Source: Astropecten irregularis
Taxonomy: Eukaryota; Echinodermata; Asteroidea; Paxillosida; Astropectinidae
Reading direction: 5' to 3'
Length of the DNA stretch: 64,000 nucleotides
Assembly: GCA_963971285.1 (NCBI GenBank)
Contig: OZ020251.1
Span: 3,720,001 to 3,784,000 of the forward strand
A model generated the notes under the pieces. The model worked only from the letters and a program-made list of their open reading frames with translations, did not search any database and had not been told where the DNA came from. A program made the translations under genes and the position numbers. Of the stretch, positions 11,801-26,300 are shown piece by piece. Each line of letters begins with the position of its first letter. Within the stretch, counting starts at the first letter, position 1.

Positions 11801-14800
11801 ATTTATAAGTAGATATTAATGGATACAGGACAGGATTGGTAACATAATAAACACAAATGTTCACATATTTACCTATAACGTTCAGGGTATGAAAATGGTG
11901 CTGGTAGAAACATACGGTTGAAATATTTCAGTCTGAAATGATGCATTTATCCAGAAATTAGTCAAACAAAGACCGAAACAAGTGTTGAGTGGGGTGAGAT
12001 CAAAACCATTCTTTACGTTTTATAAGAAAAACTGATTTGGTTTTTCGCTATTTTCGTGTGACTCAGATGTCTGAGTGAGCTCAAATGTTCACACTGAGGT
12101 TTGTTATTTACGTACATGTTTGATCAGACAAAGTGTGAGTGCTGTACAGTTCTGTCACCTAACATAACCATGTATTATAGCTTTAATATTATTTTATTAT
12201 TATCGTTACGCAAGCAAGCAGGAGAGTAAGCAAACAAATAAGCATCTAACTAACATAAATAATACCTTCCGCCTTATATTTGCATTTGTTTAAATTCTAT
12301 AGCTTTACCATTCGTTGTATGCATCTTTCGACTTTGAATCGTCCAAATACATCCATTCAGGTAATAACCTCAACCTTCTATTTCACCATTATTTCTTTAT
12401 AAAAACCACTTCAAAAACACCTCTTCTTCTTCTTCTTCTCCTACTTCTAATTGTTTCGACCTGGTCGTCTCCATCGACCTAAGACCACCACCAGTTACCT
12501 CCTGCACTAAAGACCCTATCTTCGTGTTCGGAGTGTACGTTATTCTATCTGCCTACGTGTATTCTTATCAACAGTAATAAGTAACACCAGACCTAGGTGT
12601 ACTCATATATATACCTGGCATCAATCCAAGTATTACAAGTATATAAGATTCGTCATGCAGTAAGCCATTATTAATTATCTCACCTGAGAATTTAGCATTG
12701 TCAGTTTTCCCGACCAAAACAATTAGACCTGCGTCTGATCTCTATAATGATAAAAACCATGATAAAAAGAGACAAAACGAAACAAAAGATGAATCTAGTA
12801 ATAACAGTAATACCTGAATTAATTAATCACATTGAGTATTCGACAATGGCATCAACAAGAACAACCACAACAACAATGAAAAATAAACTCGGCCGTAAAA
12901 TCATAGACATTTATTTGTTTATTTTTTGTGTTTTGTCAATTTGTATTTTAGGGTAATTTTAGGGGTTCTGCAAACCTTTTATAGATCAAATGTACAGATA
13001 GAAATTGTAAGAAATAAAATGTATTAGCATTAGAATTGGACGATGTTGGACGATGCTGGTAACGTCACTTGCTCCCGCATCACACACACATTAATTTCAT
13101 ATACGTATTATTTTGTGTGCAGAAACATATTACTCTTACTCTGGAATAAACAGTTTTGTGATAGGCAGAATGTACAGAACTTTGTCCGATCAAACATGTA
13201 TATGAAACAAACAAAAACTGAAAATCTGATCTTTATCGGACATCTGAGTCACGAGAAAATAGCGAAAACAAAATCAATTTCTAAAATGAAACGCAAATTA
13301 TGGCTTTGATCTTAACCCGAGATCTTTTTGGTTTTTTTTTTTTTTAATACTCTTAGGATAAATACAGCATTTCAGCCGGAAATATTTTAACGGCATGTTT
13401 CTAGCATCACCATCTTGATATCTTGAAAGTTATATGTAAATATGTGAAAATCTTTCTTCGGGTATGGTAATAATTCTGCACTGTACCTTTAACAGTAAAA
13501 CAATTATATTTTCCACCAAAATGCTTTCTATTTTTTGCAAAGGTACTTTCATATCTATTTACACAGACAAATGAATGACCACATTGGCCTCAACCTAAAG
13601 AAAGGTTTATGAATATATGATTGAGGTAATTTTGAGCTTAAAAAGTCTCTCCAATAGGAATATTATGGCTTTAACATGTGCCAATAATCAATTGTTATAT
13701 GGGGCTTGTGATTTTACCCACTTCCTCACACTGTTTCAGGGTTAACAACATGTTTTTGTTTGTATGCTAATTAGAATTTCCATATTCAAGAGCAAAACTG
13801 TGATGTCATCTGGGTATTTAAAAGCAGGAACCCAATTGATTTGTGCACAAAAGGTTGGCTTTTTTTTATAGGTTTTCCTACAGACCTTTTCCTCCTCAAT
13901 AGGTTTTGTGTGCTGAATATGGTCCTTTCACTCAACAGGCGGTGTAATATTGTGGACAAACAATTTCTGAGGGTTAAGTTTGACTCTTCAATTTTTATGT
14001 TTTTTCATTATATTTTTGCTGTTGGTTTCCCGCATGAATATGCATGAAAGTCTCCCATGTTGCAAAGCCATTAAAACAAAAACAAAATGGTGGTTTGGAA
14101 CCAAAATAAGACTTGCTATTCATTATTTGTCAGTATATTCTCTGTGCGAAGGCAATAAAATAAACTGACTGAAAAAAGCACTCCATGAACCCTTTAAGTG
14201 TAACAAAACGCAAAATACAAATGCAGATGACAATTTTCCTGATTCCTTCATCCAATTGCGACATAGGAGAAATCAATAAAGATAAATAAAAGAAAATATA
14301 AATAAAAATAAATAGATAATAATATAAATAAAACAAACTAAAACAAATAAATAAATGAATAAAACATGAAAAATAGACCAAATACAACGAAAGAGATACA
14401 TCTACCCACGGGCTAGGACTAGACTTGTTGTTTCCTTATGAATATTGTGTATATATAAAGCTTCATATCATAAGGAATTAATCTGACTATCTTTTGAAGA
14501 TCAAAAATAAAAAAGAAAAAAATTAAGAAATACTGTGGGTGTTTTTTTTCACTGTTTTCTCAGAAAGTGGGCACCGCATGGGACTGAAACTTCCACATAT
14601 GACTGTTTTTGTATCTTCCCTGATATTTTTGCCCTTGAGTCTGTATTTCTTGACAAAAACCAATGATATTACAGAAAGCAATCACATTAAGATGCGATTT
14701 ATAAGTAGATATTAATGGATACAGGACAGGATTGGTAACATATATAAACACAAATGTTCACATATTTACCTATAACGTTCAGGGTATGAAAATGGTGCTG

Positions 14801-17800
14801 GTAGAAACATACGGTTGAAATATTTCAGTCTGAAATGGTGCATTTATCCAGAAATTAGTAAAACAAAGACCGGAACAAGTGTTGAGTGGGGTGAGATCAA
14901 AACCATTCTTTACGTTTTATAAGAAAAACTGATTTGGTTTTTCGCTATTTTCGTGTGACTCAGATGTCTCAGTGAGCTCAAATGTTCACACTGAGGTTTG
15001 TTATTTACGTACATGTTTGATCAGACAAAGTGTGAGTGCTGTACAGTTCTGTCACCTAACATAACCATGTATTATAGCTTTAATATTATTTTATTATTAT
15101 CGTTACGCAAGCATGCAGGAGAGTAAGCAAACAAATAAGCATCTAACTAACATAAATAATACCTTCCGCCTTATATTTGCATTTGTTTAAATTCTATAGC
15201 TTTACCATTCGTTGTATGCATCTTTCGACTTTGAATCGTCCAAATACATCCATTCTTTTATAGGTAATAACCCAAACCTTCTATGTCACCATTATTTCTT
15301 TATAAAAACCACTTCAAAAACACTTCTTCTTCTTCCTCTTCTACTTCTAATTGGTTCGACCTGGTCGTCTCCATCGACCTAAGACCACCACCAGTTGCCT
15401 CCTGCACTAAAGACCCTATCTTCGTGTTCGGAGTTATTCTATCTGCCTACGTGTATTCTTATCAACAGTAATAAGTAACACCAGACCTAGGTGTACTCAT
15501 ATATATACCTGGCATCAATCCAAGTATTACAAGTATATAAGATTCGTCATGCAGTAAGCCATTATTAATTATCTCACCTGAGAATTTAGCATAGTCAGTT
15601 TTCCCGACCAAAACAATTAGACCTGCGTCTGATCTCTATAATGATAAAAACCATGATAAAAAGAGACAAAACGAAACAAAAGATGAATCTAGTAATAACA
15701 GTAATACCTGAATTAATTAATCCCATTGAGTATTCGACAATGGCATCAACAAGAACAACCACAACAACAATGAAAAATAAACTCGGCCGTAAAATCATAG
15801 ACATTTATTTGTTTATTTTTTGTGTTTTGTCAATTTGTATTTTAGGGTAATTTTAGGGGTTCTGCAAACCTTTTATAGATCAAATGTACAGATAGAAATT
15901 GTAAGAAATAAAATGTATTAGCATTAGAATTGGACGATGTTGGACGATGCTGGTAACGTCACTTGCTCCCGCATCACACACACATTAATTTCATATACGT
16001 ATTATTTTGTGTGCAGAAACATATTACTCTTACTCTGGAATAAACAGTTTTGTGATAGGCAGAATGTACAGAACTTTGTCCGATCAAACATGTATATGAA
16101 ACAAACAAAAACTGAAAATCTGATCTTTATCGGACATCTGAGTCACGAGAAAATAGCGAAAACAAAATCAATTTCTAAAATGAAACGCAAATTATGGTTT
16201 TGATCTTAACCCGAGATCAAAACTGTTTTCGGGTTTTTTTTAATACTCTTAGGATAAATACAGCATTTCAGCCGGAAATATTTTAACGGCATGTTTCTAG
16301 CATCACCATCTTGATATCTTGAAAGTTATATGTAAATATGTGAAAATCTTTTTTCGGGTATGGTAATAATCCTGCACTGTACCTTTATCAGTAAAACAAT
16401 TATATTTTCCACCAAAATTATTTCTATTTTTTGCAAAGGTACTTTCATATCTGTTTACACAGACAAATGAATGACCACTGGGCTTCAACCTCAAGAAAGG
16501 TTTATGAAAATATGATTGAGGTAATTTTGAGCTTATAAAGTCTCTCCAATAGGAATATTATGGCTTTAACATGTGCCAATAATCAATTCTTATATGGGGC
16601 TTGTGATTTTACCCACTTCCTCACACTGTTTCAGGGTTAACAACATGTTTTTGTTTGTATGCTCATTAGAATTTCCATATTCATGAGCAAAACTGTGATG
16701 TCATCTGGGTATTTAAAAGCAGAAACCCAATTGATTTGTGCACAAAAGGTTGGGTTTTTTTTATAGGTTTTCCTACAGACCTTTTCCTCCTCAATAGGTT
16801 TTGTGTGCTGAATATGGTCCTTTCACTCAACAGGCGGTGTAATATTGTTGACAAACAATTTCTGAGGGTTAAGTTTGACTCTTCAATTTTTATGTTTTTT
16901 CATTATATTTTTGCTGTTGGTTTCCCGCATGAATATGCATGAAAGTCTCCCATGTTGCAAAGCCATTAAAACAAAAACAAAATGGTGGTTTGGAACCAAA
17001 ATAAGACTTGCTATTCATTATTTGTCAGTATATTCTCTGTGCGAAGGCAATAAAATAACCTGACTGAAAAAAGCACTCCATGAACCCTTTAAGTGTAACA
17101 AAACGCAAAATACAAATGCAGATGACAATTTTCCTGATTCCTTCATCCAATTGCGACATAGGAGAAATCAATAAAGATAAATAAAAGAAAATATAAATAA
17201 AACAAACTAAAACAAATAAATAAATGAATAAAACATGAAAAATAGACCAAATACAACGAAAGAGATACATCTACCCACGGGCTAGGACTAGACTTGTTGT
17301 TTCCTTATGAATATTGTGTGTATATAAAGCTTCATATCATAAGGAATTAATCTGACTATCTTTTGAAGATCAAAAATAAAAAAGAAAAAAATTAAGAAAT
17401 ACTGTGGGTGTTTTTTTCACTGTTTTCTCAAAAAGTGGGCACCGTATGGGACTGAAACTTCCACATATGACTGTTTTTGTATCTTCCCTGATATTTTTGC
17501 CCACGAGTCTGTATTTCTTTGACAAAAAACAATGATATTACAGAAAGCAATCACATTAAAAAGATGCGATTTATAAGTAGATATTAATGGATACAGGACA
17601 GGATTGGTAACATAATTATATAAACACAAATGTTCACATATTTACCTATAACGTTCAGGGTATGAAAATGGTGCTGGTAGAAACATACGGTTGAAATATT
17701 TCAGTCTGAAATGGTGCATTTATCCAGAAACTTAGTCAAACAAAGACCGAAACAAGTGTTGAGTGGGGTGAGATCAAAACCATTCTTTACGTTTTATAAG

Positions 17801-20698
17801 AAAAACTGATTTGGTTTTTCGCTATTTTCGTGTGACTCAGATGTCTGAGTGAGCTCAAATGTTCACACTGAGGTTTGTTATTTACGTACATGTTTGATCA
17901 GACAAAGTGTGAGTGCTGTACAGTTCTGTCACCTAACATAACCATGTATTATAGCTTTAATATTATTTTATTATTATCGTTACGCAAGCAAGCAGGAGAG
18001 TAAGCAAACAAATAAGCATCTAACTAACATAAATAATACCTTCCGCCTTATATTTGCATTTGTTTAAATTCTATAGCTTTACCATTCGTTGTATGCATCT
18101 TTCGACTTTGAATCGTCCAAATACATCCATTCAGGTAATAACCCCAACCTTCTATTTCACCATTATTTCTTTATAAAAACCACTTCAAAAACACTTCTTC
18201 TTCTTCTTCTTCTCCTACTTCTAATTGGTTCGACCTGGTCGTCTCCATCGACCTAAGACCACCACCAGTTACCTCCTGCACTAAAGACCCTATCTTTGTG
18301 TTCGGAGTGTACGTTATTCTATCTGCCTACGTGTATTCTTATCAACAGTAATAAGTAACACCAGACCTAGGTGTACTCATATATATACCTGGCATCAATC
18401 CAAGTATTACAAGTATATAAGATTCGTCATGCAGTAAGCCATTATTAATTATCTCACCTGAGAATTTAGCATTGTCAGTTTTCCCGACCAAAACAATTAG
18501 ACCTGCGTCTGATCTCTATAATGATAAAAACCATGATAAAAAGAGACAAAACGAAACAAAAGATGAATCTAGTAATAACAGTAATACCTGAATTAATTAA
18601 TCCCATTGAGTATTCGACAATGGCATCAACAAGAACAACCACAACAACAATGAAAAATAAACTCGGCCGTAAAATCATAGACATTTATTTGTTTATTTTT
18701 TGTGTTTTGTCAATTTGTATTTTAGGGTAATTTTAGGGGTTCTGCAAACCTTTTATAGATCAAATGTACAGATAGAAATTGTAAGAAATAAAATGTATTA
18801 GCATTAGAATTGGACGATGTTGGACGATGCTGGTAACGTCACTTGCTCCCGCATCACACACACATTAATTTCATATACGTATTATTTTGTGTGCAGAAAC
18901 ATATTACTCTTACTCTGGAATAAACAGTTTTGTGATAGGCAGAATGTACAGAACTTTGTCCGATCAAACATGTATATGAAACAAACAAAAACTGAAAATC
19001 TGATCTTTATCGGACATCTGAGTCACGAGAAAATAGCGAAAACAAAATCAATTTCTAAAATGAAACGCAAATTATGGTTTTGATCTTAACCCGAGATCAA
19101 AACTGTTTTCGGGTTTTTTTTAATACTCTTAGGATAAATACAGCATTTCAGCCGGAAATATTTTAACGGCATGTTTCTAGCATCACCATCTTGATATCTT
19201 GAAAGTTATATGTAAATATGTGAAAATCTTTTTTCGGGTATGGTAATAATCCTGCACTGTACCTTTATCAGTAAAACAATTATATTTTCCACCAAAATTA
19301 TTTCTATTTTTTGCAAAGGTACTTTCATATCTGTTTACACAGACAAATGAATGACCACTGGGCTTCAACCTCAAGAAAGGTTTATGAAAATATGATTGAG
19401 GTAATTTTGAGCTTAAAAAGTCTCTCCAATAGGAATATTATGGCTTTAACATGTGCCAATAATCAATTCTTATATGGGGCTTGTGATTTTACCCACTTCC
19501 TCACACTGTTTCAGTGTTAACAACATGTTTTTGTTTGTATGCTCATTAGAATTTCCATATTCATGAGCAAAACTGTGATGTCATCTGGGTATTTAAAAGC
19601 AGAAACCCAATTGATTTGTGCACAAAAGGTTGGGTTTTTTTATAGGTTTTCCTACAGACCTTTTCCTCCTCAATAGGTTTTGTGTGCTGAATATGGTCCT
19701 TTCACTCAACAGGCGGTGTAATATTGTTGACAAACAATTTCTGAGGGTTAAGTTTGACTCTTCAATTTTTATGTTTTTTCATTATATTTTTGCTGTTGGT
19801 TTCCCGCATGAATATGCATGAAAGTCTCCCATGTTGCAAAGCCATTAAAACAAAAACAAAATGGTGGTTTGGAACCAAAATAAGACTTGCTATTCATTAT
19901 GTGTCAGTATATTCTCTGTGCGAAGGCAATAAAATAACCTGACTGAAAAAAACACTCCATGAACCCTTTAAGTGTAACAAAACGCAAAATACAAATGCAG
20001 ATGACAATTTTCCTGATTCCTTCATCCAATTGCGACATAGGAGAAATCAATAAAGATAAATAATAGAAAATATAAATAAAAATAAATAGATAATAATATA
20101 AATAAAACAAACTAAAACAAATAAATAAATGAATAAAATATAAAAAATGGACCAAATACAACGAAAGAGATACATCTACCCACGGGCTAGGACTAGACTT
20201 GTTGTTTCCTTATGAATATTGTGTATATATAAAGCTTCATATCATAAGGAATTAATCTGACTATCGTCTGGATAATGACAAAAACAAATACAAAACAAAA
20301 CCTAAGGCCAAGTCATCATTTGCCCATCTTCGTCCGTATAAGGGCTGACAGCCATTATTAATTATCTCACCTGAGAATTTAGCATTGTCAGTTTTCCCGA
20401 CCAAAACAATTAGACCTGCGTCTGATCTCTATAATGATAAAAACCATGATAAAAAGAGACAAAACGAAACAAAAGATGAATCTAGTAATAACAGTAATAG
20501 CTGAATTAATTAATCCCATTGAGTATTCGACAATGGCATCAACAAGAACAACCACAACAACAATGAAAAATAAAGTCATAGTAAAATCATAGTCATTTTT
20601 TTTTTTTGTGTTCTGTCAATTTGTATTCTGCAAGCCTATTATAGATCTTAATGTACAGATAGAAATTGTAAGAAATAAAATGAATTAGCATTAGAATT

Positions 20699-22540
20699 AG
20701 TGCCTAGCACTAACATTTGCTGACCCTGAAAATTCTGTCTAAATAAGATCAGAATTAACAACTAAATTCCAATAAGTTGTGTATCACTTGTGATTCTTAT
20801 TTGGCTGTTGTTCGCTGACTATGAATATCAAATAGAATGTTTTATGTTGGTTTATTTTATTATTTTATTGGGCAAGGCATTTTGTGCTAAGGTAATTTTT
20901 GTGCATAGCTGCATCTCCATGTAATTGGCCCGAAAACACTAAAAATCTGATCCAATTATCATCTCTAAAGATTAGACGCATCTGTGTAACATAATAAGAG
21001 GCTTAATGAGTTTCTGAATTGACTTCAGCTTGCGGCTGAATCTACGAAGGCCATTTATATCAGAGGGTTGTTCTTCTGCTGCTTAATCAACTCATTTACG
21101 ACACCTAATTAGGTCGTCCTTCATGGATAACATACTAATAAACAGCAATACATATCTCAAAGCCATGTTACATATAGCAAATCTGTCTCACCGCTGGATG
21201 CCGTACCACGAATTGTACGATTATGTCTATTTAGGAAAACAGTTTATATCAAAGAAAAAGATTCTCTCACTTCTGAAAATATTAGAAACCCGAAGGTCTG
21301 AGATAACAATATCTATCACCATAAGGTGTCGTATCCTTCCACAGCGATCTTCCTTGATGCGTACAAATCGATACGATACAATGCTATCTATGTGGATTCC
21401 TAACTATTGATTTCAAAGATTTTCAGCCAAAAAGAAAAAAACAAACAACAAACGATCCCACAACTGGGCTTGTACCTATCAATAAGAGACAAAGATTCTG
21501 TAGAGACAATTTCATCAGACCTAATCATTGGTATAATTAATGTAACCGAGGATGGGACCTTAGGGAGACATTCCCATAGGGTCGTGCACAAACTTTACTT
21601 ACCTATTTCTAAACATCCCCAAAACCAATGAGCTTGAAATTGACGTACACTGTATGTTCATATTGAGAGCATTCTCTGTCTTCTATTAAAATATGGACGA
21701 TAAAAATATGTCTTTAAAGGGTAGCTGGAGCTTAGGGAGTCCCGATGTCTCCGTGACTACGTCTTAAAATGTTCATATCGTTCTATGGCCAACTCTTCAA
21801 ATGATATTCCACCTTAATTAATCAGCATCTGCAGTTGCAAGCATTTAATGTAAGTCTTGGGATATACGATCACCTTGTCCTTTGTGTATGATTTTGCTAA
21901 GTTAAGTTTATTTAACACACCAAATATCATCAAAATAGACGCCATGAGTCAAGCAAACATATGAGGCAAACATTATTATATTCTGTTGACAGAGCATTTA
22001 TTGTTCCACATTAAGGCTTTCAAGCATGTATATCAAGTACAATAAATTTACAAACATTTTCAATGTTATTTTCGAACAAGAAAGAATTAGTGACACTATT
22101 ATCTACGTCAGTGACAGATGATCCAGCAGTCCAATATCTGTATGCGTAAAGTTTATATTAAACAGCTTTTGAGGTAAGCATGGTAGAACTGTACATGAAT
22201 TCAGGGCTTACAAATTGATTTGATTCTAGAAATGCTGTAGGATAAAAGTGTACCAGTCAAGGTTCCTTAACGGTGTAACCGCAGACGGATAATATTTTTA
22301 AATAAAAAATAACAAAAAGTCTTATTTTTCTATGTCGAATTGCACTGAAGCTCTACTTTCTCCGAAAAAGGGGACTTCGACACACCTAGAGCCACCTTCA
22401 CAAACTAAAAGACCTCGTCACTTTGTTATCACAATATCATTATTATATTACATGAGCACGAGAGCAGCTTACCCACAAAAAAGTGATTAACGATTCAATT
22501 CGCTATATTCTAGTGTAAAACGAGTAAAACTAATAATCAT
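20699..22540. other. Unique AT-rich sequence without a recognised gene
   Basis: The longest open stretch (21123-21410, plus strand) has AT-rich composition and no domain pattern. No splice-supported exon or clear transposon terminus was found. Confidence 0.4.
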
Positions 22541-22862
22541 GTCAACGTTTAGTGTAATCAAAGAGCTTTAAACATTTTGCTTAATACATGATAAATGCCT
22601 ATATGAATCTATATTTTTATGCAAGTGCTTCATTTTTACCAAAAATTAACAAAATCAGTACATGTATGCCCCGCCCCCCAAAGGTCCCCCTTTGAACCGA
22701 TTCACACAACGATAGCGTTTGTCCTCACCTACAGAACTAGTATATGTCCATTACAGTATTCTTCGTGGCGTTCTGCATGTGCCGTGATGATAGACAGGTT
22801 GAGTTTTATAACAATAAAGATTATTTCACTTCATATGAATTTTGATTACGGTAAACCTTTAA
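22541..22862. mobile_element. MITE of the TTAAAGGTTCACTGTAAT family, complete copy
   Basis: The right end reads GATTACGGTAAACCTTTAA. The left end near 22541 is a degraded inverted copy. The interior (CATGTATGCCCCGCCCCCCA) matches the copies at 48725-48895 and 58200-58330. At about 320 bp this is the only uninterrupted member in the window, so it is the reference for the two split copies at 46590 and 55542. Confidence 0.75.
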
Positions 22863-23140
22863 AAATAAACTTGCTGCAGTGCAATGGTGGCTGTTAAATT
22901 CTACAAGATCACGGATTTAAGCTCGTTTCAGACAAAATATCTAATATCAGATTATCCATATGAATAAAGCTATGAATGATGACATTTTCAGTTAACTCAT
23001 CTTTAAGGGCGGGAATTCACCGCGATAACATGGCTATCGAATATAAGCACATTCAGGTATACTTATATTATATTAGGCAGTACAAGTTATAAACTGCTGC
23101 AAACTACACATCAGGCAAAATGACCTGAAATTTATAAAAT
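22863..23140. other. 3' flank of gene A, no recognised feature
   Basis: This lies downstream, on the minus strand, of the gene A stop codon and the 23141-23227 stem-loop. No canonical minus-strand AATAAA was identified with confidence. Confidence 0.3.
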
Positions 23141-23227
23141 GCTTAGAGTTGGGAGGGTCTGATGCGTTTCGATCCTAGCATGATCTTTATCCGGATCGAA
23201 ACGCGTCAGGCCCTCTCAACTCTAAGC
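23141..23227. repeat. 87-nt foldback stem-loop in the gene A 3' region
   Basis: The arms are about 36 nt: GCTTAGAGTTG...GCGTTTCGATCC pairs with GGATCGAAACGC...CAACTCTAAGC, with only a few mismatches or G-U pairs around a loop of about 15 nt. It starts about 160 bp past the gene A stop codon, so it would lie in or near the 3' UTR. It could be a tiny foldback transposon relic or an RNA hairpin of miRNA-precursor size. Confidence 0.75.
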
Positions 23228-23385
23228 ATGATATTAGGCGGAATAGATGTAATACGAGCAGGTATCACATACGCAGATTGTGTCAACTATCTACTGGCTG
23301 AGTTAAGCCCACATTTCATTTGGTTGTGTTATACCGTTCACTACATGCGAAAGAAAACGTTTCGGCGAAATGGGTCAGCGAGAAG

Positions 23386-26300
23386 TTAGCAGCCGAGCAA
23401 CTCCAGTCGCAGTCTGACATCTCCTTCATATTCAGTAGGCAGTATACGCACTGCAGTAGCCATGATGCTCGGATTAAACGTGTTGGTGACGGCAGTAGTA
23501 GCATCGGTGTTGCCAACAAACTCCTGAAATGTCAACAATATAACAACACTGATTACTCTCAGCTGAGGCGATATTTTATAAAGGTGAGTGAAACGATTCA
23601 TCGAATCATTCTCGTTTGGGCTTTCACTCATGTATTTTAAGACATTGAATTCAAAGCATGTTTGGGAAAAAAAGGCACGTAATTTTTAAGCCAATTTCAA
23701 ATATGCGAAATTAAAGGTAATATCATACTTTTGGTTTTTTGGTCAAAGAAATACAGATTCATGGGCTAAAATATCAAAGAAAATACAGTAACAGTCATCT
23801 GTGAAACTTTCAGTCCCATCCGCTGCCCACTTTTTGTGAAAGCAGTGAAAAACAGCCGCGGTGTTTCTTGAGTCTTTTCTCTCTTATTTTTGATCTTTTA
23901 AAAGATCAAAAAGATTTTCGGTCGTTGTTTTACTCATTTCTGGATAAATACACCATTTTGGGCGGGAAAATGTTAACGGTATATTTCTACCGCCACCATC
24001 TGCATACCCTGTAAGTTATACGTAAATCTGTGAACATTTCTGGTTTGGTTTCTTACCAAAGTATGATACTACCTTTAATTCAAGTATAATGTTTCAAGAG
24101 GAAATCCTGAAGAAAACCAGAGCTTGACAAGAACGTCGTTTTCCCGAAATTGGTAAATTACACGGAGTATTATACTCCGATCAAAAACCTTAAGAAGTAT
24201 AGACTGATAAACAATCAATGCTTAGGCCTACCTTGTAGCCTGCGCCTTCCTTCACGTATTCATAGGACGAAGAGGGAGGTTGTTTGAACATCACATGATA
24301 TTTCTCTACCCACTTGTCATCCCGACCTTGTGTGATGACACCGGTCACCATGATGATATCAACCAGGTCCACCTCAATCCAGCAGTCTTCTTGACTACAG
24401 AGTACAAAGAAAAAGAAAAGAGTATGAAAGCAAACTGACTATGAGAAACGGCATTAGCTTTATAGGTAACATGATGTCCAATATGTCCATAATAATCAGA
24501 AATACGCGGACCATTGCAAAAACGTAGGGGTCTGTTTGGCTCACCCCTAGTGCGGCATCTGTAACGATTTTGCATGGGTTGTACAGGAGTTTCAACAGAC
24601 GGCATTTTCTTTATTAGGTGTTCGGGTTCAAGCCGAACACCTATTGAAATTGTTCGAGTTTTTTAGGTGTTCGGGTTGAAGCCGAACACCTATTGTTATT
24701 GTTCGAGTTTTCTTTTTTTTTATTTTTTTCTTCCCAAACTTGTCAGCAGGACTTCTATAGGACTGTTACAAGATATTGACCTGAAACTTGGTGGGAACTT
24801 CGGTAGTGATGCCAAGTTGTACCTAGAAGATTGACGTCATGATGACGTCATCGGGTATCAAATTACGCGCGTTCTTAGGAAAAACTTTGGTGCTTTATAA
24901 CTTGAGAACCACATGACCTATGATTTTGATATTGACATATGTCATTCAACACGTAAATGTCAACAATTAATATAATCAGTCCTGTGTACAAATGACCTTC
25001 ACTTCTGGTGTTACCGGAAGTTGAAGTTTGACTCAAAATAACTCGAAAACGGAAGGATTTGGGCACATAAAACCCCTCTGGGTAAAATATAGAGCAGGTC
25101 TTGGGCTTTCAGAAAATATAACCGATGACGTCATACGGGCTGTATACCGCCCTCTACGGTGGCTTAAAGATATACAGTGATTACGTAATCCGAAAGTAAA
25201 CAACGGACTTCCGCTAAATTTGGTGAGTGAGATGCACCAGTGCCCCTTGACATGTTTGCGAAGTTTGAAATCAGTCACGTCATTCAACCGGAAGTTATGC
25301 GTTTTTAAAGGGAAAATGATGTAATTATTCAAATACTGTTTACTCTTTAAGTACATGACGTACATGAGTGAAAATTGCAAAATGTTTACATCGTACGCAT
25401 TCAATAATTTCTGCAAATTTTCAGTTGTTTGTAATTAACTAACCGGAAGTTATCGTCCAGGTAAATATTACATATTTAAAGGTGACACCATTTTCTATGT
25501 ATACGCTATTTGTCAGTGTATGAATATGGCAATCAGCATTATCAGTATCACGCAATTTATTTACGCAGTATTTCAATATGCCATTGATTACATACAATGC
25601 AACAAACATTCACATGACAGTTCCACTACGAAATGAAACCCCGAACACCTAGTGGTTGTTCCCACAACCACAATGTCTAGTTTTTTCCATTTTTTTTCCT
25701 CCCAAACTTGTCAGCAGGACTTCTATATCACGGTTACAAGATATTGACTTGAAACTTGGTGGGAACTTCGGTCATGATGCCAAGTTGTATTTAGAAGATT
25801 GACGTCATGATGACGTCATCGGGTATCAAATTACACGTGTTTTTAGGAAAAACTTTGGTGCCCCATAACTTCAGAACCACATGACCTACGATTTTGATAT
25901 TGACATATATTACTCAACACGTAAATTTTACCAATTAATATATATATGTTGTGTACAAATGACCTTCACTTCCGGTGTAACCGGAAGTTGAAGTTTGACT
26001 CAAAATAACTCGAAAACGGAAGGATTTAGGCACAAAAAACCTCAATGGGTCAAAGATAGAGAAGGTCTTGGGCTTTCAGAAAATATAAACGATGACGTCA
26101 TACAGGCTGTATAGCGCCCTCTACGGTGGATTAAAGATATACAGTGATTACGTAATCCAAAAGTAAACAACAGATTTCCGCAAAATTTGGTGACTGTAAA
26201 GCACTAATGTACTACGACATGTATGTGAAGTTTGAAATCTGTGACGTCATTCAACCGGAAGTTATGCTCTTTTAAAGGGAAAATTACTGAATTATTCAAA

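Larger units (their letters stand above)
2139..20698. repeat. 18.5-kb tandem array of MITE-derived units (1.88 kb and about 2.88 kb)
   Basis: The same sequence recurs at 2141, 5521, 7405, 9284, 11164, 13043, 15937 and 18817. Unit lengths are about 3380, 1884, 1879, 1880, 1879, 2894 and 2880 bp, plus a final truncated unit. Units at 7405, 9284 and 11164 are almost identical. Short units lack a block of about 1 kb that contains a TTAA-ended element. The first unit alone carries an extra block at about 3600-3990. The last unit jumps from AAGGGCTG to GCCATTATTAATT near 20347, losing most of its body. Each unit contains forward and reverse copies of the MITE families seen at 23711, 44964 and 54235. 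Every small open frame here repeats with the unit and shows no protein signature, so none is called as a gene. Confidence 0.93.

Noticed and set aside
2023..19942. Repeated small open frames (for example 88-residue MLDDAGN... and 69-residue MIKTMIKRDK...) across the array
   Set aside because: They recur only because the unit is duplicated, overlap MITE sequence and run across foldback structures, with no protein family pattern.
21123..21410. 95-residue open frame
   Set aside because: AT-rich composition and no family signature; length within chance expectation for such sequence.
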